This document shows, in pieces, positions 35,743 to 43,641 of a stretch of 64,000 bases of DNA; within the stretch, counting starts at the first letter, position 1, and each line of letters begins with the position of its first letter. The stretch comes from Oscillospiraceae bacterium (GTDB taxonomy: Bacteria; Bacillota; Clostridia; Oscillospirales; UBA929): NCBI GenBank assembly GCA_009780275.1, contig WRAI01000002.1:1-64000 (forward strand), read 5' to 3'. The translations under genes were made by a program, and so were the position numbers. The notes beneath the pieces are model-generated. The model searched no databases. It saw only the letters and a program-made list of their open reading frames with translations, and was not told the origin of the DNA.

Positions 35743-35763
35743 AAGTAGAAAAGTGCTTATTAG
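35743..35763. repeat. Stop-codon-linked motif (copy B) and inverted repeat arm
   Basis: AAGTAGAAAAGTGCTTATTAG in the gap before argH contains AATAAGCA (minus strand) right at the stop of the 35760 gene. AAGTAGAAAA (35743-35752) is repeated inverted as TTTTCTACTT at 36366-36375, so the gene is bracketed by a 10-bp perfect inverted repeat. Confidence 0.55.
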
Positions 35764-36344
35764 GTACAATGTAAATTATCTATTTGCATAATACGAATAT
35801 CTATCAAACGCTTCAACATTTCAATATCTTTATCGTTATAAATAGTGTCTTTGCCATAGCGATATTTGCTAATTGAGCTGGCAATGCAGGACAGGCGCTT
35901 AACCCCTCGAATATCTATCCAATAATAACCGCAACTTTTCTTAATGCCTTTCTTTTTATCCCTTTCCCGGCTTGCGACATTGGCGGCACAACCATCGCAA
36001 ATAGCAATGTTGTCTTGGATATATTCAATAAGCGAATCGGAATCGGCTTGCTCCTCTACAATCTCTAAAAATCTTTCGAAATTATTGGGAGTATCCTTTA
36101 ACCCGTATGGAATGCTTATGCGGGTGGGATTGGTGCACAGCACAAGAGAGTATAACTTTTTATAAGTGTATCGAACATATATCGGGCTTGCGGTTGGTTT
36201 TTCAATTTTAATTTTCATACCTTTGGCTATGGCGTATTCGTGTAATTCTATAAAATACGCTCTTTCTGCATCTGATAATGGAATTAGCAAGTCATCAAAT
36301 GTAGGTTTAGCGACTTTGGCTGTTTGGTTTGGTTTTGTGTTCAT
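35760..36344 (-). CDS. Uncharacterised Cys-containing protein, possible distant family member
   Basis: A 194-residue soluble protein. The layout resembles the Cys-rich family at 41-43 kb: a KPTFDDLL start, a W/Y-rich core, a CxxC element (ICDGCAANVASRERDKK) and a closing helix MLKRLIDIRIM. The similarity is weak and it lacks the GKEF and NPDA boxes, so membership is uncertain. The gene is flanked by inverted repeats (35743, 36366) and separates argH from the ABC permease, as if inserted. Its leader (TTTTGTGAGGT) resembles that of the Nudix gene at 41216. Confidence 0.65.
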   Translation of the reverse strand: MNTKPNQTAKVAKPTFDDLLIPLSDAERAYFIELHEYAIAKGMKIKIEKPTASPIYVRYTYKKLYSLVLCTNPTRISIPYGLKDTPNNFERFLEIVEEQADSDSLIEYIQDNIAICDGCAANVASRERDKKKGIKKSCGYYWIDIRGVKRLSCIASSISKYRYGKDTIYNDKDIEMLKRLIDIRIMQIDNLHCT

Positions 36345-36378
36345 AGCAACCTCACAAAATATACATTTTCTACTTCAC

Positions 36379-37146
36379 CTACACCTTTTTCCGATTAAAC
36401 ACAAAAACAGCCCCTGCAACCAACACAACAATCAAACCAATGCAAATCAAAAACGCAGGGATGAATTCCGATGGTCGGCTTTCGCCGCTCAACAACGAAA
36501 GCGTCGAACCAGCAAGACTTACAGGGTTATATCGCGCTACGCTTGGCACGATACCAATAAGATTTAATACAATCACCGCACCGAGGCAACTGAACAAACT
36601 GCCGTACAGATTACCAAACAGTGTGCCGCCGAAGAGGAGCAGTGCCAACATCAAGATACCGAACAGCCACAGGCCGGCGAAAGCAAGGGTGGCGTGAGGC
36701 ATCGCGCCAATCTCCCAAAAATACGCTGTATAGCCGATACACACCGCCAAGGATAACGCATAACTGACCGTCCACAGCAAGCTTGCACTCAGGAATTTAG
36801 CGAGGATAACTGTGCGGCGCTTCAACCCTTTGGTCAGCAGATTGGTAAGCGTACCGCGGCTCAATTCGTTGGACATAATGCCGCAAAAAACAATCACCAG
36901 CGCCAGCATGCCCAACTGTCCGATATTACTAAAAAATTGCGTCCACGCGTCCATTGCCGACGGTTCGGGCAAAGTCATCGTAATGCCTGTGTCCGCCATC
37001 GCACTTTCTAAAATGGTCGGCATCAAATGCGCAATCAACGGGCTCATCATGCCGAAAATCAAGAACGCTGCAAGCAAAATATAGAGCCTAAACGTTGCCG
37101 TGCTCTCAAAGAACTCTTTTTTTGTCATTGCTATAAACTGCCTCAT
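36379..37146 (-). CDS. ABC-2 type transporter permease
   Basis: A 255-residue membrane protein with about six hydrophobic helices and the ABC-2 pattern (IVFCGIMSNELSRGTLTNLL, TKGLKRRTVILAKFL). It is coupled to the ATPase gene by a four-base overlap. The substrate is unknown; the set with PLDc_N resembles peptide or antibiotic exporters. Confidence 0.88.
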   Translation of the reverse strand: MRQFIAMTKKEFFESTATFRLYILLAAFLIFGMMSPLIAHLMPTILESAMADTGITMTLPEPSAMDAWTQFFSNIGQLGMLALVIVFCGIMSNELSRGTLTNLLTKGLKRRTVILAKFLSASLLWTVSYALSLAVCIGYTAYFWEIGAMPHATLAFAGLWLFGILMLALLLFGGTLFGNLYGSLFSCLGAVIVLNLIGIVPSVARYNPVSLAGSTLSLLSGESRPSEFIPAFLICIGLIVVLVAGAVFVFNRKKV

Positions 37147-37958
37147 TGCGACACCTCCAACAACAGGCTCTCAATTGACGTTTCCGCTGTTTCGACCCGC
37201 GCCGGCAACATATTGTGTTCTCCCAGTAACCGCACCACTTCGCTTGCATCAATTTCCTGCTCAAATTCCAGCGTAATAGCCTTAGATTTGCGCTGAAACT
37301 TCAAATCATCAATAGCAACATCCAGCACGATTTTACCTTTATTCAGCACTGCCACATGGTCGCACACCCGCTCGACATCAGACAAAATATGCGTCGAAAA
37401 CACGACTGTCGTTTTGCCTTTAATGGCTTGCAAGATATCCAGCACCTCTTTGCGACCCACTGGGTCTAAAGCAGAGGTCGGCTCATCGCAAATCAGTAGT
37501 TTCGGCTCACTGAGTAAGGCTTGCGCCATGCCCAGACGTTGCTTCATGCCGCGCGAAAATCCACCGATTTTCTTATTGGCATCAGACAATCCAACCAGTT
37601 CCAACAATTCGGTCGAACGGGCTTTAATGGCCTTGCGGTCCAACCCCACAATCTCACCGCATAATTTCAAATATTCTTTCGGACGCATATAATTGTAGAA
37701 CTCCGGCACATCGGGCAAATAGCCAATCAGTCGATTGGTGTTCGTCGCCCCAAAACGCACCTGTTCGCCACAAACTTTGACGCTGCCGCCATCTGCTTTC
37801 AATAACCCCAAAATGATTTTCATTGTCGTCGTCTTACCCGCACCATTCGCGCCGATAAAACCAAAGATACTGCCCGACGGCACAGAAAACGATACACCGT
37901 CCAGCACATCACGCACGCCAAAACGCTTTGACAGCCCCTGAATTTCCAAAGCGTTCAT
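37143..37958 (-). CDS. ABC transporter ATP-binding protein
   Basis: A 271-residue ABC ATPase with Walker A GANGAGKTTTM, Q-loop, signature GGFSRGMKQRL, Walker B LLICDEPTSALD and the switch histidine in VFSTHIL. The preferred ATG (37958) has GAGGGG nine bases upstream and follows the stop of the PLDc_N gene. A C-terminal domain of about 70 residues is typical of ABC-2 exporters. Confidence 0.93.
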   Translation of the reverse strand: MNALEIQGLSKRFGVRDVLDGVSFSVPSGSIFGFIGANGAGKTTTMKIILGLLKADGGSVKVCGEQVRFGATNTNRLIGYLPDVPEFYNYMRPKEYLKLCGEIVGLDRKAIKARSTELLELVGLSDANKKIGGFSRGMKQRLGMAQALLSEPKLLICDEPTSALDPVGRKEVLDILQAIKGKTTVVFSTHILSDVERVCDHVAVLNKGKIVLDVAIDDLKFQRKSKAITLEFEQEIDASEVVRLLGEHNMLPARVETAETSIESLLLEVSQ

Positions 37959-37959
37959 G

Positions 37960-38160
37960 CTACTCATCCCCTCGCCCAATCGCAAAATATAAAATCGGCC
38001 CGATGATATTTACCAACAGGCAAATCACAAGCCACATAACGCGGTTTCCAATCCGATATGTATTATGTCTGAGAATGTGGACAACAGCGGCAATCATTAG
38101 GGCAAGCTGAACGAGAAATAGCGGGATAAGAAACGGCAAGAGTTCCATAAGTTGGTCCAT
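37960..38160 (-). CDS. PLDc_N-domain small membrane protein
   Basis: A 66-residue protein with two transmembrane helices and the cytoplasmic motif of the phospholipase D nuclease N-terminal family (RIGNRVMWLVICLLVNIIGP, ILYFAIGRGDE). Such proteins often precede ABC-2 exporters. ATG at 38160 has GGAGG upstream. Confidence 0.8.
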   Translation of the reverse strand: MDQLMELLPFLIPLFLVQLALMIAAVVHILRHNTYRIGNRVMWLVICLLVNIIGPILYFAIGRGDE

Positions 38161-38234
38161 GGTTTTTTCCTCCAATTATTGTTTTTTAGTTTCATTGTAC
38201 ACTTAGCTTTTATAAAGTCGCAGATGACGTGCAA

Positions 38235-38789
38235 TTACTTCCGTAATTGCAAAACAATTCCCTTCTTATCAGCCATTGCTTGGAGCAGGCGCGCAACAGC
38301 AGTGGCTTTTTCTTTCAAAGGAGCCTGTTTATCAACTTCTCGTTCAATTTGCGCTATGACTGCATTGACATCGGCCAATTCAAGCAAGTTGACTGCTACG
38401 CAATAGAAACTCTTGCGACGACCGTCGTCGTAGTGTTTAAGCAGGTTTTGCAAGATTTCAACTTTGTTATTTAATTCAGCGCCATAAGCTTCAACGCCGA
38501 CTTTCTGCGCCTTTTCCATATCACGGAATTGGTTTTTATGTGTGATGAACGAATCAGACGTATCTACGCCGTCATATTTCTTGCAAGGAAATTCCTCACA
38601 CTGAAAGCAGTATTCCAATCCCTTGCGCTGGCAACATGACAACATACTGCACGAGCAATGCACTTTGGAAAACCCCTCACCCGCGCATCCGGGGCATCGC
38701 GAGTCCCCAACCGTATGGTAGCGCGGACATAAGCCACAGTTCAAGCCACAAACTGAAAAGAGAGGATTTTTTCTGACTTTGTATTGCAT
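38235..38789 (-). CDS. DUF3795-family Cys-rich protein
   Basis: A 184-residue protein whose N-terminal half is a dense cysteine region (VCGLNCGLCPRYHTVG, CPGCAGEGFSKVHCSCSM, CCQRKGLEYCFQC, FPCKKYD), typical of DUF3795 proteins that probably bind zinc or a metal cluster. The C-terminal half is helical. The start at 38789 has GAGG upstream; the longer frame to 38915 overlaps the next gene. Its function is unknown. Confidence 0.8.
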   Translation of the reverse strand: MQYKVRKNPLFSVCGLNCGLCPRYHTVGDSRCPGCAGEGFSKVHCSCSMLSCCQRKGLEYCFQCEEFPCKKYDGVDTSDSFITHKNQFRDMEKAQKVGVEAYGAELNNKVEILQNLLKHYDDGRRKSFYCVAVNLLELADVNAVIAQIEREVDKQAPLKEKATAVARLLQAMADKKGIVLQLRK

Positions 38790-38814
38790 ATTTTTCCTCA
38801 TCGTATATTCTATC

Positions 38815-39096
38815 CTAATACTGGTGCTTACAAAACGGACATTTCGGATAGTCAAAATCGTGCGTTTTGGCACACGTAGGGCATGTTTTTTTCGGTACAC
38901 CATCAAACACATCACTCATATTTGCATAAAATTCAACTTTGCTGCATGTCGAGCATACATAAACTTCCATCTCTATAGAGCCATGCAGTAAGTTTGACCA
39001 TGACCCCGAAAAAAAGCCCGTTTGCCCAAGTTGAAATTTTTTATCGCCGATAGACGACATCTTTCCACTACAACGCAAACAAAGCGTTTTATCCAT
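38815..39096 (-). CDS. Small double zinc-ribbon protein
   Basis: A 93-residue protein with cysteine pairs near both ends (LCLRCSGKM; VCSTCSK; CPTCAKTHDFDYPKCPFC), predicted to bind two zinc ions. It starts two bases after the argG stop, so it is translated with argG. Its function is unknown. Confidence 0.8.
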   Translation of the reverse strand: MDKTLCLRCSGKMSSIGDKKFQLGQTGFFSGSWSNLLHGSIEMEVYVCSTCSKVEFYANMSDVFDGVPKKTCPTCAKTHDFDYPKCPFCKHQY

Positions 39097-39098
39097 TG

Positions 39099-40301
39099 CT
39101 ACATCCCGTCCCGCAACGCCTTCACCACAACCGGCAGCCCAAACAAGTTGATAAAGCCCTCGGCATCCTTTTGGTTGTAGCTGCTTTCATCAAACGTTGC
39201 CATTTCTTCGCTGTACAGTGAATGTGGCGAACTTACGCCGGCATTGATGACGTTTCCTTTATACAACAGGAGCTTGACTTGCCCCGTGACAGTGCGTTGT
39301 GTATTATTAACAAACGCACTCAATGCCTCACGTAGCGGCGTGAACCACTGCCCGTTATAAACCAAGTCGGCGAATTTCTGCGCCAGCTGCGCCTTAATGC
39401 GCGCCGTCTCTTTATCTAGCGTAATGGTTTCTAGAATGGCGTGGGCACGATACAAAATCGCACCGCCCGGCGTTTCGTACACACCGCGGCTCTTCATGCC
39501 GACCAATCGATTTTCCACTAAATCGACAATACCGACGCCATTTTTCCCGCCAATCGCATTTAGCTTCGCAAGCAATGCCACACTATCCATTTTTTGCCCG
39601 TTGAGTGCGGTGGGTGTGCCTTGCTCAAAGTCGATTATCACTGTTTCTTGCTCGTCGGGAGCTTTCATGGGTGACACGCCAAGCTGCAAGAGCGAATCGA
39701 AATCAGGCTGTTGCGCGGGATCTTCCAAATCCAATCCCTCATGGCTCAAATGCCATAGGTTTTTATCGCGCGAATAGCTGGTTTCTTTAGTAAATCGCAA
39801 CGGAATATTGTTTGCCTCAGCATAATCGATTGCCTCCTCACGCGAGCTGATGCTCCATTCACGCCATGGCGCGATAATGGCCATTTTCGGCGCAAATGCC
39901 TTGATGGTCAATTCAAAGCGCACTTGATCATTGCCCTTTCCGGTACAACCGTGGGCAATGGCATCCGCGCCCTCTTTCTTGGCAATCTCGGCAATGCGTC
40001 GCGCCATAACGGGGCGCGCAAACGAGGTGCCTAGCAAATAGCCATTCTCGTAAACGGCACCGGCTTTGAGTGTGGGAATGACGAACTCATCGACAAACTC
40101 CTGCCGCAAGTCTTCAACATACAATTTACTTGCACCGCTCGCCAACGCCTTAGCCTCTAAGCCATCCAACTCCGCACCCTGCCCCACATCTGCCGTCACG
40201 GCAATGACTTCACAGTCGTAACTTTCTTTCAGCCACGGGATAATAATAGATGTGTCCAGTCCGCCGGAATAGGCTAAAACGACTTTTTTGATTTGTTTCA
40301 T
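39099..40301 (-). CDS. argG: Argininosuccinate synthase
   Basis: A 400-residue ATP pyrophosphatase that joins citrulline and aspartate. It shows the P-loop AYSGGLDTS (residues 10-18), [21 protein letters not shown]-type [10 protein letters not shown] and [24 protein letters not shown] at 40301 has AAGGAG seven bases upstream. It is the first gene of the minus-strand arginine run and has its own strong promoter. Confidence 0.98.
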   Translation of the reverse strand: MKQIKKVVLAYSGGLDTSIIIPWLKESYDCEVIAVTADVGQGAELDGLEAKALASGASKLYVEDLRQEFVDEFVIPTLKAGAVYENGYLLGTSFARPVMARRIAEIAKKEGADAIAHGCTGKGNDQVRFELTIKAFAPKMAIIAPWREWSISSREEAIDYAEANNIPLRFTKETSYSRDKNLWHLSHEGLDLEDPAQQPDFDSLLQLGVSPMKAPDEQETVIIDFEQGTPTALNGQKMDSVALLAKLNAIGGKNGVGIVDLVENRLVGMKSRGVYETPGGAILYRAHAILETITLDKETARIKAQLAQKFADLVYNGQWFTPLREALSAFVNNTQRTVTGQVKLLLYKGNVINAGVSSPHSLYSEEMATFDESSYNQKDAEGFINLFGLPVVVKALRDGM

Positions 40302-40353
40302 AGCAGCTCCTTTCAGACGAGCAAAGCCCACCCTTACGTCCATTCGATGGTAT

Positions 40354-40382
40354 ATTATAACACAGCCTAATTGGTATTGCAA
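40354..40382 (-). promoter_or_regulatory. Sigma-A promoter of argG and the arginine run
   Basis: On the minus strand, TTGCAA (40377-40382), a 17-bp spacer and TATAAT (40354-40359), 53 bp ahead of the argG start. Confidence 0.85.
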
Positions 40383-40390
40383 CCCCTTTC

Positions 40391-40404
40391 TGTATATTTA
40401 TTCA
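40391..40404. promoter_or_regulatory. Possible ARG box upstream of argG
   Basis: On the minus strand TGAATAAATATACA lies eight bases above the -35 box. It has the AT-rich inverted form of ArgR/AhrC boxes (TGAAT...ATTCA) with one mismatch in the second arm. Repression by arginine would fit, but a single weak box is not proof. Confidence 0.4.
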
Positions 40405-40528
40405 AAAAATTTGCGTTTTTATTCGTCCATATAGCAAGATATAATCGGCAGCGCGTTCGGGTCATCGCACCTTACGTTTGCATATACTGGGCTATACAGC
40501 TTGGCGCCTGCGTTGAGCTGTTGATATA

Positions 40529-40563
40529 AAAAAGCCCCCGCCTGTGAAGGTAGGGGCTTTATT
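40529..40563. terminator. Bidirectional terminator
   Basis: AAAGCCCCC (40531-40539) pairs with GGGGCTTT (40553-40560), with A-runs on one side and T on the other. It isolates the argG promoter from the cassette-like region. Confidence 0.75.
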
Positions 40564-40607
40564 TCATCAGAAAATTTATGCTGAATATATCAAGTTTCCG
40601 CACAAGG

Positions 40608-40640
40608 AAAACCGCCTAACGCGCATGGCTAGACGGTTTT
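40608..40640. terminator. Second terminator hairpin
   Basis: AAAACCG (40608-40614) pairs with CGGTTTT (40634-40640), with a further CTA/TAG pairing inside. It lies downstream of the Nudix gene at 40734. Confidence 0.6.
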
Positions 40641-40682
40641 GTGTTTGGCTACAAAGATAACCTTTCATAGAATCAGCCGCTA

Positions 40683-40728
40683 CATCATAAAATTCGCTAA
40701 TTTTATGTTACTGATAATGCTTATTCTG
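40683..40728. repeat. Cassette-border repeat E0
   Basis: On the minus strand it starts with AATAAGCA five bases after the Nudix stop and ends AGCGAATTTTATGATG. It contains the perfect palindrome CATAAAATT-CGCT-AATTTTATG. It shares the outer boxes with E1, E2, E4 and E5 but lacks their central part, as an end copy might. Confidence 0.55.
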
Positions 40729-40733
40729 TGTAC

Positions 40734-41216
40734 TTAAATATATCTATCTGATAAAACTTGAAACTTTGATTTTGTTACATAAGAGCTATAACAAATATTT
40801 TCGTTAAAACTCAACACTTTTTTGAAACGAAACTGCATAGCAGGTGTTGTAATATATTGCATTACTTCTGATTTATGAACCCATTTGACCTCACTTGTTT
40901 CGTCAGATGGTGTAGGCTGTCCGTCTACATAGTCACAAATAAAATCAAGCATCACTTTTGTAGGCACATGAGTAACACCATCATGCCAAACATATTCCCC
41001 GACATTTGAATACACTCCTACTAAGCGTCGGACAGTGACCGTTATACCACTTTCTTCGAGAATTTCGCGCAAAACACCTTCTTCAATGTTCTCGCCAACT
41101 TCAATTTGACCACCCGGTGTATCCCAACCCCTGTGGTGGGTTTTAACAAGAAGCATATTCCCATTTTTATCTTCGATATAACCGGCAGCTGCCACGATAT
41201 GTGTTGGAAACGCCAT
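40734..41216 (-). CDS. Nudix hydrolase
   Basis: A 160-residue Nudix protein with the complete box GGQIEVGENIEEGVLREILE plus ESG (residues about 35-57) and a typical MutT-like N-terminus (VAAAGYIEDKNGNMLLVKT). It is the last gene of the same-strand cassette-like series and is bordered by repeat elements on both sides. The substrate is unknown. Confidence 0.88.
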   Translation of the reverse strand: MAFPTHIVAAAGYIEDKNGNMLLVKTHHRGWDTPGGQIEVGENIEEGVLREILEESGITVTVRRLVGVYSNVGEYVWHDGVTHVPTKVMLDFICDYVDGQPTPSDETSEVKWVHKSEVMQYITTPAMQFRFKKVLSFNENICYSSYVTKSKFQVLSDRYI

Positions 41217-41227
41217 TGCTACACCTC

Positions 41228-41291
41228 ACAAAATACAAACTTTCGCTGTTATGTTGACAGACCGCGAACGCAGGCGAGTTTGCTTATTTTG
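41228..41291. repeat. Cassette-border repeat E1
   Basis: Lies between the 41284 gene (whose TAA is inside it) and the Nudix gene. Ends CAAAATACAAACTTTCGC and GCGAGTTTGCTTATTTTG are near-perfect complements with a few unpaired bases. Compared with E2 and E4 the arm bases change together (CAAACT/AGTTTG instead of CAAAA/TTTT), which points to selection on pairing. Confidence 0.6.
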
Positions 41292-41808
41292 TCGCCCTTG
41301 CTTGTCTTTCAAACTGCAATAACTTTTTTATAACTTCGATTGTCGCTACATCTGGATTCATAAAACTTACTCTCTTGTATATTGTCGGACATAATCCAGA
41401 AAATTCTTTCCCAAGAATAGTCGCCGTCATTCCCGGATTGCACCCATAAGGGCAGTTAGGCTTTCTGCAATAATGCAAATCGTCCCATATAGTGTATTGC
41501 CAGTTTTCATCCAAAATTTTATCCGCATACTCGTCCATATGGTCTAAATAAAGAAATATAACCCATTTCACATTTTCCGTATCTCTTACCCAATCCTTGC
41601 CCAGCCTAACATAACAAAGAGGTTTGCCTTTGCTGTTGGCTCTCCATGCGTTATGAACCGACCATCCGGGATTCATCTTTTCTGTTCTTAGATATGCAAC
41701 AAATTCCAATGCAGAATTTAACATTTCACCGTCAAGATAATAAGGTAAAACCTCTTCAATTTTCGGTTTGGTAGTTCGTTGTATTTTTGATGTTGTGATG
41801 TCTGACAT
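41284..41808 (-). CDS. Uncharacterised Cys-rich family protein, copy 1
   Basis: A 174-residue protein without signal or membrane segments. Family blocks in order: QRTTKPKIEEV, LEFVAYLRTEKMNPGWSVHN with WRANSKGKPLCYVRLG, a cysteine knuckle (YCRKPNCPYGCNP), ATILGKEFSGLC, and NPDVATIEVIKKLLQFE. About 30-40 percent of positions appear shared with copies 2 and 3. The knuckle may bind zinc. Function is unknown; see also 7379. Confidence 0.78.
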   Translation of the reverse strand: MSDITTSKIQRTTKPKIEEVLPYYLDGEMLNSALEFVAYLRTEKMNPGWSVHNAWRANSKGKPLCYVRLGKDWVRDTENVKWVIFLYLDHMDEYADKILDENWQYTIWDDLHYCRKPNCPYGCNPGMTATILGKEFSGLCPTIYKRVSFMNPDVATIEVIKKLLQFERQARATK

Positions 41809-41829
41809 TTACTTATCCACTTTCGTAAA

Positions 41830-41886
41830 GTATAAAATTTCGCTATTGATTGATACGCTATCGGCGTGGTCGGTTTTGCTTATTTG
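41830..41886. repeat. Cassette-border repeat E2
   Basis: A 57-bp element nearly identical to E4 (about six differences in 56 positions): TATAAAATTTCG at one end, a central ACGC/GCGT stem, CGGTTTTGCTTATTTG at the other. It directly abuts the original TAG stop (41887) of copy 2. Confidence 0.7.
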
Positions 41887-42405
41887 CTACGTTTTCTCTT
41901 TTGCTACCATATCTGCAATCGCTTCTTTATGTACCAATATCAGTTTTTTGATTTACTCAATCATTTCGGCATCGGGATTGTCAAATATAGCCCGCCCATG
42001 TGTGTTGCACATCCCTTTGAATTCTTTGCCGTATACAATGAGTGTATGACCACGAGGCGTACATTTATTGCAACAATCTGTACAAACAGAGCGGCCATTC
42101 CATGCAAGTTCTTTTATCCACTCGTCAAAGGAAACATCATTGACTCTGCCGATTAAGTCATCACGAACAGGAACAATAATACGATATGACCCAATATCTA
42201 AACCATGACCTGCTCCTTTGCCAAGACCGCGCATGAAAATATGACAAATTAGTTTTCCTTTATAATTACAACGCCATTTATTCGTGACTTGCCATGAAGG
42301 GGACGTTTTGTTTTCTCTCAGCCATGCAATAAACTCTAATGCAATTTTTTGTTTTTCATCATCAAGTGCTTCTTTGAATATGATTTCTGGTGTTGGTTTC
42401 GACAT
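41887..42405 (-). pseudogene. Cys-rich family protein, copy 2, with premature stop
   Basis: The intact frame runs 150 codons (LEFIAWLRENKTSPSWQVTN, CNYKGKLICHI, VCTDCCNKCTP, VYGKEFKGMC, FDNPDAEMIE) to a TAA at 41953. The same frame then continues IKKLILVHKEAI and on to a TAG at 41887, which matches the C-terminal helix of the other copies. The TAA therefore replaced one sense codon. The product lacks about 22 residues and may still fold, so it is damaged but not certainly dead. Confidence 0.7.
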
Positions 42406-42438
42406 TTATGTTCCCTCGTTTCGGCAAATATAAATTCA

Positions 42439-42963
42439 TTATTTTTCGGGCGTAAACCGTTTATTCGCTACAACCAATTTTTTCAAAATCTCTAATCCTT
42501 TAGCATCAGGATTTACCACTAAAAAAGCACAACTTTCAGGAAAAAGCTTACCCACATATGTTCTATCGAGTTTTGGACCACTACAGCTACATCTGTTACA
42601 AGGTTTAATATTTTTCCAAATAAATTCCTTAGTTTCATCGCAATCTATAAATTCATCCAAATATTTACGGTCGTGACCTTCTAATTCGGTTACTTGCCAA
42701 TCTCCAACTGTAAAATGACGATGCCATGGATGTTTATTTCCGCCAAGGTCTATTCTACATGCTGCTTTACCTTTTTTGCCTGAAATTGACCAAGAATTTC
42801 CGGAAACCCAGCGAGGGTTCATATTATTTTCTCTTAAAAACTTGATGAAATCCATAGCATTTTGAAATGTATCTCCTTCAAGAAAACTGCCGACTACATC
42901 TTCGATAAGTGGCTTGGTTGCTCGTTGTTCCTTGATTAAAGCAACATAATCTATTGCTGACAT
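42439..42963 (-). CDS. Uncharacterised Cys-rich family protein, copy 3
   Basis: A 174-residue family member: KEQRATKPLIEDVVGSFLEG, MDFIKFLRENNMNPRWVSGN, SISGKKGKAACRIDLGG, knuckle PCNRCSCSGPK, TYVGKLFPESC and NPDAKGLEILKKLV. It is separated from copy 2 by only 33 bp without a repeat element, so these two may have moved or duplicated together. Its function is unknown. Confidence 0.78.
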   Translation of the reverse strand: MSAIDYVALIKEQRATKPLIEDVVGSFLEGDTFQNAMDFIKFLRENNMNPRWVSGNSWSISGKKGKAACRIDLGGNKHPWHRHFTVGDWQVTELEGHDRKYLDEFIDCDETKEFIWKNIKPCNRCSCSGPKLDRTYVGKLFPESCAFLVVNPDAKGLEILKKLVVANKRFTPEK

Positions 42964-42978
42964 AACTTTTTCCTCCGT

Positions 42979-43037
42979 TAATATAAAATTTCGTTATTGC
43001 TTGATACGCCATCGGCATTGTCGATTTTGCTTATTTT
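42979..43037. repeat. Cassette-border repeat E4
   Basis: A 59-bp element nearly identical to E2: TAATATAAAATTTCG at one end and ATTTTGCTTATTTT at the other, with central GCC-GAT-GGC. It ends eight bases before the stop of the GyrI-like gene and runs into the leader of copy 3. Confidence 0.7.
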
Positions 43038-43045
43038 GTGCATTA

Positions 43046-43564
43046 TTACTCAATAGGTGTCAATGTGTACATTGACGGATATTCTGCTTGAAATTCTTGT
43101 TTAGGGTAGACTTGAATAGACTGCGTTGGCGATTCGGACATATACACAATTTTATAACCACTTTCATCTGCCCATTGCTTAACTTTTTCGTTGCTATCGG
43201 ACAACACAACATCAATTAGCTTGCCGAAATCATCAGAATTAAATGAGTGTTTAATATATCTCCGAGCAGGTATGGTAAATGTAACTAAATTTTCATCAAC
43301 ATTATCAAAATCCGAAACATGACCGCCAATAAAATAATTATATCCATCAGCATCAGCGGGGTCATTATACCAAAACCAATAGCCAACGAAAGGATCAATC
43401 ACACTTTTCACTTGCGGCAGATATTCCGCTTGATATTTCTCCCACATTTTAGCATAAATTCCGCCATCTCCATGTTTTTGCCAGCCAAGTTTACCCAGTG
43501 TCAATCCTACAAGTTTGATTTCGCCAAGGGTTACGATTTCCATATTGTCTTTTTCAACAAACAT
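43046..43564 (-). CDS. GyrI-like / integron-associated effector-binding domain protein
   Basis: A 172-residue protein with the stand-alone GyrI-like (SHS2 duplication) pattern of AraC effector-binding domains: a LGEIKLVGLTLG strand, GIYAKMWEKY, FVGYWFWYNDPADADGYNYF, FTIPARRYIKHSF and the closing IQVYPKQEF. The same fold includes Cass2 proteins from integron cassettes. It probably binds a small ligand. AGGAG lies upstream. It follows the AraC-fusion gene, which could be its partner. Confidence 0.75.
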   Translation of the reverse strand: MFVEKDNMEIVTLGEIKLVGLTLGKLGWQKHGDGGIYAKMWEKYQAEYLPQVKSVIDPFVGYWFWYNDPADADGYNYFIGGHVSDFDNVDENLVTFTIPARRYIKHSFNSDDFGKLIDVVLSDSNEKVKQWADESGYKIVYMSESPTQSIQVYPKQEFQAEYPSMYTLTPIE

Positions 43565-43576
43565 TTTTTGCTCTCC

Positions 43577-43636
43577 TAATATAAAATTTATTTGAAATTG
43601 ATTGCCGAGCCGTTGCTACGGCGGGTTACTTATTCG
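43577..43636. repeat. Cassette-border repeat E5
   Basis: A diverged element between the AraC fusion (stop at 43642) and the GyrI-like gene. It keeps the outer boxes (TAATATAAAATTTATT and TTACTTATTCGC) but has a different centre, with a GCCGT-TGCT-ACGGC type stem. Confidence 0.55.
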
Positions 43637-43641
43637 CTACT

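Noticed and set aside
41953-41955. Recoding of TAA as a sense codon
   Set aside because: TAA ends most normal genes here, including essential ones. The two in-frame TAA codons seen (XRE remnant and family copy 2) lie in genes with other damage or dispensable ends.
40683-43636. Classical integron attC array
   Set aside because: The repeats do not contain the RYYYAAC/GTTRRRY core, and no IntI-type integrase is in the window (the integrase at 50106 is of ICE type). They are reported as cassette-like only.
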